DNA of 64,000 nucleotides from Odontesthes bonariensis. Its lineage: Eukaryota > Chordata > Actinopteri > Atheriniformes > Atherinopsidae. The stretch spans positions 18,175,248 to 18,239,247 of the forward strand of contig NC_134519.1 in assembly GCF_027942865.1 (NCBI RefSeq). Direction: 5' to 3'. Under the pieces are notes generated by a model, which ran no database searches, was not told where the DNA came from, and saw nothing but the letters and a program-made list of their open reading frames with translations. Below are positions 20,696 to 31,211 of the stretch, in pieces (position 1 is the first letter of the stretch; each line of letters opens with the position of its first letter). A program made the translations under genes and the position numbers.

Positions 20696-23600
20696 TCAGC
20701 TGCTGCTTAAACCGGACTCTCCGCGATCTTCTCTCCTTCCTTTTTCCTTTACGAAAACAAAGAGGTGACAGTCAGTGAGGGGAGACGTTAAGTGTCTCGA
20801 ATGTGCTGCATGTTAGATATCATGTAGTACCTGCTGGATACAGTGCTGAGTGTCAGGTCTGGCTGTAGCGCAGATCTCACAGCCAGGACGAGATGGTTTG
20901 TTGATAAAAGTGCATGAAGGACAAGCCCACTCCGTCTGCTGTGAGAAGGGAGCAGACAGTACAGTTTAATCTAGTATTCACCCAACTGAAAAGCTTGGAT
21001 ATGATCATACGTGCCTTTTTATGTCTTATGACTCTATTCTTGGTGAGTAAAAGCTTCATTCCCTCCAACATTTAACCAACTACTAATGTGTAGCATCACT
21101 GCATCCGCAGCCTTTTAATCGGCACAGCTTGGTTAGATACCTGTGTTTTACTGGCTTTGTGGGCGTGATCATTGAGCTGCAGCTTCTCAATGTCGAGGAC
21201 ATCTTTGATGTTACCCGATCGATTATTCCCTCCGCTCGTACCTGTTGGAATCAGTGAACAGTGAAGCACACTGAATTAACACCCGCTTTTATCCAAAAGA
21301 TAATCAAAGTCGAATGAAAAAAACAAGGCAGCTATTCGAGTAATTTCTTTGGATTTTGAAGTGCTTTAGATTACATTTGTTTCAGTTTTGTGTTGTGAAA
21401 ATTAATTGGAAAAAAAAAGACAAACAACCCTCTAATCAACAATATTTTATTCCCGGTTAACAATATTCAAATATTTCTGGTCACATCTGCTGCGTGTCGC
21501 TGGGCAGAGATTCTGAGGACCGAGTGCCAATAAATGGAATATGTTTGAGGTCCACTTATGAACTTTATCCTTTCTTTGAGCAACTATAGGTTGATAAGGC
21601 AGGTGGCTTTTCATTCTCTGAGCATTGACAAATGTGGGCATTAGCTGTCACATGACACAACAGCCAAATGGCATTTTTACTGCAAATGGTGCCATTTAAA
21701 CACACAGACCTCAGACCTGTTCTATTGAACCCCAGCAGCAAGTTAACATCTCCAGCAGTGGATACACTCTATATCAGGGGTATTCAACTAAAATTTAAAG
21801 AGGTCCAGTTAGAGAGAATTTCTTGAAGCAAAGGTCCGGAAGATCATAATGTCTAACTATTTAGTGTGATATATATTTAAGTTTAGTGTGATATATATTT
21901 AAGTAGCCAAGTAGTTGTATCAACATCTGCATGTAATCAATACCTGACGGTTAAATCAAATGAATTCAGTACAATTCAAAAACTTTTTGACAATATTTAT
22001 TGTCACGTAACATAGAACTGAACATGTATGTATGACTTCAGATAAGTATAATGTTCTCGATCATAGCAGGGGCTCCATCTGTGGTTATTGAAACCACTTG
22101 TTTTGGCTCTATTCCTCTCTTTGTTAACATCTCCTTTATGGCCAGGTAGATGTCTTCTCCTCTTGTACTCGTCTGAAGGGGAGTGACACCTAACAGGTCT
22201 TCACAGAACGCTTTCTGGACTGGTCATATTGGGCTCTGAGACCACTTATTTTCTGTGATCTCACTTCAGATTTGAGTGGGTATGTTTGTTCAAAACCTTT
22301 ATGTTTTGTCTCATAATGGCGTTTCACATTGGCACTTTTTATAAGTGCCACAGTCTCTGAACATATGAGACACACTGCTTTAATGCTCCCAGTGGGAAGT
22401 ATGAACAGAAACGAGTCTGTCCATTCCGGATTAAATGCTCTATTTTCGCTGTCCACTTTTCTTTTTTTGGAGAGCGCCATTTGTTACTTCATTTTCTCTC
22501 CCTTTGTCCGTCTCACTCCTGTTTCTCTCCCTTTGTCCGTCTCACTCCTGTTTCTCTCCCTTTCTCCGTCTCACTCCTGTTTCTCTCCCTTTGTCCGTCT
22601 CACTCCTGTTTCTCTCCCTTTGTCCGTCTCACTCCTGTTTCTCTCCCTTTCTCCGTCTCACTCCTGTTTCTCTCCCTTTGTCCGTCTCACTCCTGTTTCT
22701 CTCCCTTTGTCCGTCTCACTCCTGTTTCTCAACTTTCTTCAAGTCAGTCGTCTGTATATCTCCCTTTGTTTTCTCTAACTGTATGCTATCTATCGTCTTT
22801 TCATGTGTAACTTGACTCAAACTCTTTTCTGTCTGCACTGTAGGTTCGCAATGTTTACCGCCTGTAATGCACAGACTTGATTGGCTGAGTAGTATCACGT
22901 GGGATTGGTCTGTGCGTTTCCACACCAGCTAAACTGCTACCGTAAAGACTACAAAAGCTGCGTCGGTTAAAATGGAAGCGCTCCGTCAGGTTTTATCATA
23001 ACCTTCTGTTTTTGGCCGGTTAGGTCCGGGTCCGTATGGGACGGCTTTGCGGTCCGGACCTGGACCGCAGCCCGCCAGTTGGTGACCTCTGCTCCATATG
23101 TTCCTGGCCTCTACAAAGCTTTCCTCATTTTGAATTATCAGCTCATATTTTCCTACTGTCATCAAATATATCCTAATTTTGTGAAATAACTTAGTATTCT
23201 GTAATGATGAATAAACTGACACCTGAATTTAGTGTGGGCTACACTCATGCTGCAGAAATAGAAGAATCGTTTCCCAATAGTAAGCGTGTTTAAATAACAC
23301 AAGAAAAAAATTATTATTGTACTCGTCCAACCCAAACCACACTTTTAAAATGCATGCAACACGTTAATCTGACTAAATTGTACTAACTAAAGCTTTTCCA
23401 AACCAGACAAACACTCCCAGAGTGCAGTTAAAGCTTGATTAATCCCGTTACTGCATGTATATGCAAAGCTAGATTTGGAGAGGCCGAGATGCATCTAAAT
23501 GCTCCAAAGTTCCATCTATTTTTGTAAAATCAGTAAAGCATACGAAAGCAGCTGAATGCCCATAAAGCTGCTCTTTTGCTCTCTTTAACTGAAACTGATG

Positions 23601-26600
23601 CATATATTACAAACATGGTGGTCCAGTTAGATGTCACAGTCAAGCTGTAACCATAGCTCGATTCAACTGTGGATGAGGGTTGACATTATAACATAAGATT
23701 AAATAAGGCCATTTAATAACTTGAATGCACCAAACACTTGATATGTACTTTGGTGGGACTGATAGTCCTCTTTGTTTCAGATTTTTTTTTTAAAGTTTAT
23801 AATGTAAAGCACAACCAGTTTACATTAGGTGTAACTTTAGAGAGTTGATGCAAAGAGTTGGTAATGGTTTGGAAGTGGTTAGCTCTGCCATCTGGCAGGA
23901 CTGCAGCAGGTTGCAGTTTGGCACAGAAAGGCTTAAGCAGGCCAACACAGGCAAGTTGAATAAGACCAACAAAAAAAAAAAAATGTACAGATTCGACAAT
24001 ACAATGCATATTTGCTCTTAAATCTAATTAACTGTAGTGTGTAGAGTGTAAAAAATGTTGTGTTCACCTTGGTTGTTGTGGGGAAGCCTTGATGGCAGGG
24101 TGCTGTAACCCCTCCAGTCCTGGGAGGTGGGGCCGTTACCTGGTGGGAGAGGTGGGGTCAGGAGGGCACCCTCCAGGTCCTGCTGGAACAGCTGGCGGGT
24201 AATGCGGGCTTGTCGGGCAGAAATTAAGTAAAGGTACGCCGTATCGCCATCCTTTTGGACCCCGTAAGAGGCCAACGACCTCGGCTCGGTGCACAAGCAC
24301 TGACCGATCACCCAGCGCTGCACACGAGGATGGAAGCCGTACTCGAGAAACACCTGAAGAAGAAGAAGAAGAAGAAGAAGAAGAAGAAGAAGAAGAAGAA
24401 GAGCTGTGGAAGTCAGTGGAGGAAAACCCACCAAAAACTATCATTTTATCAACTGAGAGTTTTCTGACCTGTTGCTTGAGTGCCGCCACGGTCATGTAGG
24501 GGTAAACTTTCACGGTGACACAACAGGAAGATGAAACATCCTCCACCACCACAGACAAACTGAAACACAAATATGGCATCGTAAATAACACACACACAAT
24601 AGCGTAAAGGACACTACAAGTCATTTCCATCTCAACCCTCTTCACCTGATTTCTCCATCAGCATAGTTTTTTTGGGACAGCTGTATCGTCAGCACAGCTT
24701 TCTGCCGAGCCAGTGCCGACGCGTGCTGTGAAGCGGCCCGAGTGTCACCTGCTTCGATCGCCCGAGCAAGCTCCAAACATAGCTCCTCTGGAAAGCACAG
24801 GTTAGAAAACCAAAAGGGACATTTTTGGAACATGTTGCGAGCAGAGAAAGAAGAACGCGGGGCAGTACACTGAAATACTCACCACAGAGTGGCAGCGAGG
24901 CTGAGCTCCACTGGTCAGTCGCTGGTGGTGTGTTGTTCGGTTTGCCATCTGATTCGCACGTGTTGATATTTGCAACTGTCAGATGAGGGAAAAATTGTTA
25001 CTAAAACACTGTGTAACATCTGGTTGCTGACGGACTCAAAATAACAAATAAATAGTTAAATGTCAGGACTTACACCAGCTGCGCTAAGCTGACAAATTTA
25101 CAATTTTCCCATCACAGTAACACTGAATCAGTAAAACACAAGAATCTTAAAGTTACAGATCATTGTGGCAATTGTGATAATCTTTCAGACACTTTATATC
25201 CTCGACGTAGCATTTCTAAACCGGAGTTTGTTTATATTTCAAGCTTTCATCTTACATGCAAAAACAGGTGCTTTATAAGCCTTAACACTTTTTAATCCCT
25301 TTCCACGTGGGGTTCACGATGGGCACGTCGTGTTCGTGTTTCAGTTGTTAATTTCTGAAAATGGATTTTTATTCAACATCATCTTCTTTCATCTTCTAGT
25401 TTTGAGACAGAAAAAGAACCCTGGGACAGAGAAAATGGTGCACCAAGCAATAAAAGTCCCAGCTGAGGATGCTGCAGTCATATGTTGTGCAAATTAAACA
25501 GTGTTAGGAGCAACCAGGGGACGCCTGTGTTTATATTTGTTTGGTGGTTATTAATCCCTCAACGTTCAGCCACTTTATTAAAGCTCCTTGTTTGACTTCT
25601 ACAGTGAAAACACTGTTAAATACATCGCAAATTAAACAAGTATGTGCCGCGGAAAGGATGATAAACTACCATTTTGCTGTGTATACACTCATATTACAAA
25701 TCAACTATTGGTGCTGCTGCTTTTGTTATCGTGTTGGTGTTGATGTCTTAAAATAGTCTAAACTGCTTAAATCGCGAAACTCTGAGCTGCCAAACGATAC
25801 AGTCTTAAACAGCACAACTGGTCAAATCTGATTTGGGGCAGCCGTGGCTCAATCCCCAGCTCCTCAAGCCAACATCTCGAAATGTCCTCAGGCAGTATAC
25901 TAAAGCCCAAATTTGTGTCTGAATTCATGTATAATAAATGTGCTTAATGTATAGAATAAGAAGCATAATATGAATGTGATTATAAATGAGTGAAGGTGAA
26001 GGGCTGATGCCTAACATCATCCTCACTAACAATCTAATTAACGAACAGAACTCTGTTTTTTGACTGACTGTTACATTTCTTTTCTATTCTAATGCTGCTC
26101 AGACTTTCTGAACAGAAAAACACCGGCTGGCCAAAAAAATAAATAAAAAAAGTCGACAAACTGACCTCTGTGTGCCTCTCTTAGTGACGACATCACCACA
26201 GTGGCCCATTCCTCTGCCTCCCGGTCGCAGCGGAAGTTGAAGCGGATGCAGTCGTGAGGCGGAGCAGCAAGACGCATCTCATGGCAGCGAGAGGATTTGA
26301 CCTCGTACTGCACCGAGTGCAGGTCAAACTCTGCAATGAACTGAGGGTAAAAAGACAAACTAATACAGAACTGTTCTGAAGCCAAAAAAAAAAAAAAAAA
26401 AAAGTTCTATGACGTGAAATCAGCAGACGTTTCTCAAAATCAAACATCAACTCAAAATGCCTCCAATCTGGTTCATTTCACTGGTGGTTGCAAAAATTTT
26501 TCACAGAATCTCAAAAGCCGGAACAAATGTTTGGAATTTCAGCAATTATACAAGTAGTTGTATATTAGTTAAATAATTACATTCACAAAAGGAGGGTAGC

Positions 26601-28706
26601 CGAAGGATTCTGCAAATTATTGGATACAGTGGAGCATTACAGACAACCCTTCTCCTTCATTAAACTCAACATGAACTTGGGGACAAAAAAGTCCAAAAGA
26701 CCGATGGAAGTGAAGTATATGCTGCAGAAGAAAAGGAAATATTCCCCAAGAATATGGCCGATAGTGTGTGAAATCTTCAGTCCGACACAGGCAGACCGTC
26801 ATCAGGGAGGTAATTTGGCAGCAGAGATGCTTCCTTTACATAATCTGTTTCCTCTTATTCACCGTAGAAATGGAGGGAACTTAAAGGCCCTTTTGCCGGG
26901 AGACAAAAGCGGCAAAGAGGGATTTACCTCTTGCCAGATAGCAGATAGAGCGTATGTGGATTCTCTGAAATGACTGTGTACAGAAAGTCTTACAGATGAT
27001 CTTAAAAACAACTGGGATCAAAGTCAAAACCGTGCAAATCAGGAAGCGTTTTTGATCGTCACGGGGCAATCTGACTGACTTTGACATGAAAAAGAGATTC
27101 AGAGCTTGTGAGAGGAAGATGTCATGCTGCGAAAAAAAGAGGGACAGATGTGAGAGTTCAGTTTGGAAGTGGTGAGCTGAACAGAGTGCAAATTAAGCTC
27201 ACCTTGAATTATTATCAAGCGTCAACATTAACGATCGATAAAGTTAGGAGATTGGACATAAGAAGTACCTCTAATGAAATGTCTTTTACATGTCATGATG
27301 TCAACAGTTTTTATGTGCCAAGTATACTCAGATTTGGGCTCAGCCAATGTGAGGATTGTATTTTCCGTGTGTACTTCTCATGCAATATACTATCTCATTA
27401 CGTCATAAAAATCATTGTTCACCTACAGATTGATATGGCTTTAAAGGCCTAGCTCTGAGGAACTCGGAGCATCACATCTGAAGTTATTATCTCCTAACCA
27501 AGATGTCATCTTCGCTTCTGTAAATCACATCAGGAAACATGCAAAAGGGCCCTGAAGGGCAAAGAAGGTAGAGTTCTTTCACATCAGAAATGGAGGGGGT
27601 TGTCTGTGTTTTGCTGCATGACATCTCTGAGAGATGTAACAAAAGTTAACTGCACACTGTATCTACGTGAGCCTTCAAAAATGCACTTTTTGACTACAAT
27701 CTCGGCAAGCTGACGGAGATATGCCGCGTATCACATCCAGACTCATCCGATTAAGGATTTTCTCACCTCGTTTAGCTCCATATCAGATTTAAGCACTCAT
27801 TAGCCGCATTCAGCTGCCCTACAGCTCAGCTCAGGTGCACAAAGGTAATGAAGGTGTATGCTTAATTCATGAGCTTTATGTTCTGCATTTTTATTTACTT
27901 CTACAGAATGAAACACTAACACAAAGAAAAAAAAGGCTAAACTGACTTGAAAAGTAATCAACTCCACCCTTTCAAGGCTCAAACTCATTTCTCAGGTACT
28001 TCATCTCACTATTACCTGACAATCAGCATCAGCTTAACATTTAACGAGGCTAAATGTCAAGACCTGAATCACCTTGTGATCTGCTGCATGATGAGTTAAA
28101 GAAATTGGATTTCACAATGGAGTGATATTATGATGAAGCTTGAAACGAAAGTGAAGCTACAAGCTTCGCCAACAACATTATTGTAAACCTAACAGACAGT
28201 TTGAATCTATTTAAATGTACGTTTTCCTGTTAGTAGCTGTCACAGCGGGTCCTTATCTCCAAGTATGATTCTGCGGAGCTGCAAGTGTGTGCCTGACAGC
28301 TCCCAAACATGGCGAGCACCGTAAAGGCCTATAGTGCTGCAAAATATAGATATAATTCAATACGGTGGCTCATCAAGTACGTGTTGGAGCGGATAACGAC
28401 AGCTCTTCTTCTAAGCATACAGGTCTGCGTGTGAAATCTCACCACACTGCGGTTTCCGCTCGTATCTCGCAGCGCCAGTCGGAACTCTCCGGCCCGGCTC
28501 GGGTCCATGCTGAGCTGCAGGCGCAAAGCCTCGCTCCCTGCTCCGGGGAGGCACAGCGGTCGGATTCCGGAATGGGACACCGAAACACGGACCGACATTA
28601 AAACAGTACTGCAGCAAGCAGTTGGCGGAGGCCCGCCGCATGTAGCCTGTTGGGACGAGGCAGGGACCGAAGCTGGGGGAGCCCAGCCGCCCGAGCTGAG
28701 TGCCAT
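20696..28706 (-). CDS. sharpin: SHARPIN, linear ubiquitin chain assembly complex subunit
   Basis: Nine exons in transcript order: 28706-28443, 26340-26166, 24975-24883, 24787-24646, 24559-24469, 24353-24068, 21241-21141, 20938-20831 and 20746-20696. All phases agree, giving about 436 residues (human 387). Exons 1-2 encode the N-terminal PH-like domain ([26 protein letters not shown]). Exons 5-6 encode the ubiquitin-like domain, around residues 224-315, ending [18 protein letters not shown]. Exon 8 encodes an NZF zinc finger, [20 protein letters not shown], with all four cysteines. SHARPIN pairs with HOIP and HOIL-1 in LUBAC, which builds Met1-linked ubiquitin for NF-kB and cell-death control. 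The UBL and NZF also resemble HOIL-1 (RBCK1), but the N-terminal PH-like domain and lack of RING exons identify SHARPIN. The last exon is uncertain: an alternative acceptor gives a stop at 20,707. Intron 6 carries a hAT element. Confidence 0.92.
22190..22480 (-). pseudogene. hAT transposase N-terminal fragment (BED zinc finger)
   Basis: A 96-codon frame begins [20 protein letters not shown] and contains C-x2-C followed by H-x4-H spacing (CLIC then HYETKH). This is the BED-finger pattern of GTF2IRD2- and ZBED-like hAT transposases. It ends early and lies inside a transposon with target-site duplications, so I treat it as a relic and not a host gene. Confidence 0.8.
22497..22733. repeat. 29-bp minisatellite, eight copies, with 3-unit higher-order pattern
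   Basis: The unit is TTTCTCTCCCTTTGTCCGTC plus TCACTCCTG. The copies are nearly identical apart from one G/C site within TTTGTCC, which reads G,G,C,G,G,C,G,G across the eight copies. Because 29 is not divisible by three, all three plus-strand frames stay open and overlap here. These frames are a by-product of the repeat and not genes. Confidence 0.9.
24356..24403. repeat. (GAA)n / (TTC)n microsatellite at the sharpin exon 6 acceptor
   Basis: About 16 GAA units on the plus strand. In the sharpin transcript this is (TTC)n running directly into the CAG acceptor at 24,354, so it serves as the polypyrimidine tract of the exon that encodes most of the ubiquitin-like domain. Confidence 0.9.
25835..25915 (+). 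repeat. Truncated tRNA-derived SINE fragment in sharpin intron 2
   Basis: The sequence GGGGCAGCCGTGGCTC is followed at once by CAATCCCCAGCTCCTC, which looks like the head and the B-box region of a common fish tRNA SINE with the middle deleted. It continues with tail words (AATGTCCTCAGGCAGTATAC). Identified from memory of the family. Confidence 0.55.
26341..28442. other. Sharpin intron 1, nothing else recognised
   Basis: About 2.1 kb between sharpin exons 1 and 2. Apart from an 18-A run just upstream of exon 2 (near 26,385-26,402) I see no exon, RNA gene or complete repeat. Open frames here are short and without familiar motifs. Confidence 0.5.
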
Positions 28707-31211
28707 GGCGCGGACACCAGGAGCGGAGTGAGGGTCGTCACGGCTGCCCGCTTCTGCTGCTAGGTCTATATGGTCCGCCGCTGTTTGGAGTTATCACGTT
28801 TGTTTACGGGCAGGCTGTGGTCGTCTCCTCGCCTCGCAATCTTTTCCATTTCTACCCGACCCGAGCGAAAGAGGAGCGAAAGAAAAACAAAACAGGAAGT
28901 GGAGAAGTCCGTCTTGTATTTAGCTCCGTGCAGAAACTGAGCGCAGAAACTTTCCTACATTGAATACGAAGAAAGGAGATATAAGTGTTGTACGTATTTA
29001 TTTATTGCACTTCCATTCGTTGAATGATATCTAATATATATATATATATAAAATGGAATAATCCAATACACATATTTTGTTAGATTCTGTTGATCAGGGC
29101 TATTATTGTTAAGGAAAAACTCATACACACTCAGTAAAATAGAAGACAAAATAGATTATAGAAAATAATAAATAAATAAAAAAACATAATACATGTGGAA
29201 TATTGCTAAATAAATAATTGTTGAATTGTCTCTAGTTGAATATATATATATATATATATACACACACATACATACATATGTATATACAATTTCACTGATC
29301 TGGACTGAGATTAATTATTCCAACAGAAAACAGTACAATGCTGCATACACATTCATTCATCAGCTAAAGATGAACTTTTTAAGGTAACACTTTATATCAA
29401 GGGTATAAGTCATATACAAACGTAGTCTTTCGTTACAGCATAAATCATGGTGTTTTGTTATTGAAATTATTGCAGGAAATTACATGAATTCCCATTTGTT
29501 ACCATTAAATAATAACCAGCTCACTTGATTTATGTCGTTACTTCCCATTTCATTTGTCGCAGTTTTTGGGGGGGAGGCCATTGGGGATTTTTGGAAAAAA
29601 ATTAGTGATGTGGACAATATAGACCAGTTACATTTTTTAAAACATGGCTTGATATTTTTGACATATAACAAAATGTAAAGTTTTCTTACAATCCTTACTA
29701 ATTAAAGTAATTAAATGAAGATTCATGGAAACCAAGCAATTTGATGGCAAATCAGTTATTGTCTGAAGTAACAGTGAATTAACAGTAATTAAGGGATTAT
29801 TTAGTGTGAACAAATCTGATAAATCCCTGTGAGTTGATCGTAAATTAATGGTGACAAACAGGAATTCAAGATTTATCCTGCATCATGTATTAACTCACAA
29901 GTCATGCATTAACTAAGGATCACTCAAGTATATAATTTGAACCATTATTATAAACTGTTACTGTTCTCTACATGACAGAAATATAAAGTGTATAGTATTC
30001 TTCTTGTGAATTTCACTGCATTGTTTGTCTAAGGTTTCATTTTAATTATCAAAACTCTCTTAAAGGTTTTCGGCTTTATTGTCAGGTTTAATTCACCGAA
30101 TAAATTCATGAAAAGATCAATGAAACAGCATCCAAAATGAAACAAATAGAATAAGAATAGGAACTTCCGAAAATGAGTGTGCTGAGTGCAGCCAGTAAAA
30201 GCTTTGCCAGTTGCTTGTTATTGATTTACATAGTTTTGTTTTTTGACAACCTGAGATCAGTGATTACAGAGTACACCATGAACCGGTTTTATTTCACCAT
30301 CAACAAAGCCACATTTGATCTTTTTTTTTTTTTCTTTACTTGGCATTTGTTTGTTTGTGGTGAGATATTGTGAGCTGGTGGGTTATCAGCGCTTTTGGTG
30401 TAGCTGCGAAGCACGAGTTGTTCTTGACTTGATTTTAAACCTCTAATGTGTAGTGAGAATTTTTTTCTTGTCCGTTCATAAATCAAAGTAAACTTTGGAT
30501 AAATTCAAACATTTGACCGTTTTCTCAGGTTAACAAAACTACATGTTAATTATTTACATTCAAAATTTGATAAAGAAGGACACGCAGACACATCTGTACA
30601 TGCAACCATTCTTGATGTTTCCCAATTTCCCAGTCTCTCCATCACCATGATGGAAACCGTTGAACCTTCCATCTACTCTCTGTCATCACTTTGTGAAGTG
30701 TTTTTATTTTGTACAGTAATTCTGTCTTTTCTGTGATCAGTACAAAGAACCTGCTTTTAATCTGGTTTTCATTTCAGTCAGGCTGGTTACACAGTAACAC
30801 AGTTTTTTACTGTTTTACTTTTAATCATTTTCCATACTACATTTGTAGAAATAAATTCAAATAAATGACAATGAAACATTTGGATATAAGACGAATTCAG
30901 TTATGTTGAGAGAAGACACTTCTGTTTTGTCATGTCACGCATGGTCAAGGTTAAAAGTTAACATTTAACAAAGAAGTAAATTGTTGTTCACTTGATGTTT
31001 TTTTAAGTGTGGCGAGGAAGGAATAAGGCAAAAATATCACCATGTCATCCACTGCTGTCTGTTAATAAGGCACATATTACCACATTTTTTCCATGTATAA
31101 CTTTAACTACAACACAAATGCTGATGCATCATGTGTCTGAGAACGACAGAAACTGTTCAGCTCACTACATCTCAGCGTCTGGTCAGTGAGAAGTGAAGAC
31201 AAGTCACCGAG
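28707..31211. other. Divergent intergenic region between sharpin and the aminotransferase gene
   Basis: The first 200 bp (to about 28,900) are GC- and CpG-rich and probably contain the sharpin promoter and leader. The rest is AT-rich with (TA)n and (TA)n(CA)n microsatellites near 29,033-29,050 and 29,242-29,282. No exon is supported. Confidence 0.5.

Larger units (their letters stand above)
21775..23091 (-). mobile_element. Degenerate hAT DNA transposon in sharpin intron 6
   Basis: The ends read CAGGGGTATTCAACT on the left and, in reverse complement, CAGAGGTCACCAACT on the right. They are flanked by 8-bp duplications CTCTATAT (21767-21774) and CTCCATAT (23092-23099), which differ at one base. 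Inside, the minus strand at 22,480-22,190 encodes a BED-type zinc finger transposase N-terminus ([20 protein letters not shown]). Further on, around 22,180-22,020, lies a remnant containing TTDGAPAM, a typical hAT transposase motif. The rest of the transposase is missing, so the copy cannot be autonomous. A minisatellite has grown within it. Confidence 0.85.

Noticed and set aside
22497-22733. Regularly spaced repeats suggesting a CRISPR array
   Set aside because: The copies are directly adjacent with no unique spacers, and the genome is a vertebrate's.
22435-22815. Three overlapping plus-strand frames of 109-149 codons rich in Ser, Pro, Leu and Phe
   Set aside because: They are the three readings of the 29-bp minisatellite inside a transposon, with no independent coding evidence.
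24136-24645. Single 169-codon minus-strand frame across the sharpin UBL region, with a serine run
   Set aside because: The serine run is the intronic (TTC)n repeat read in frame; the true gene splices around it.
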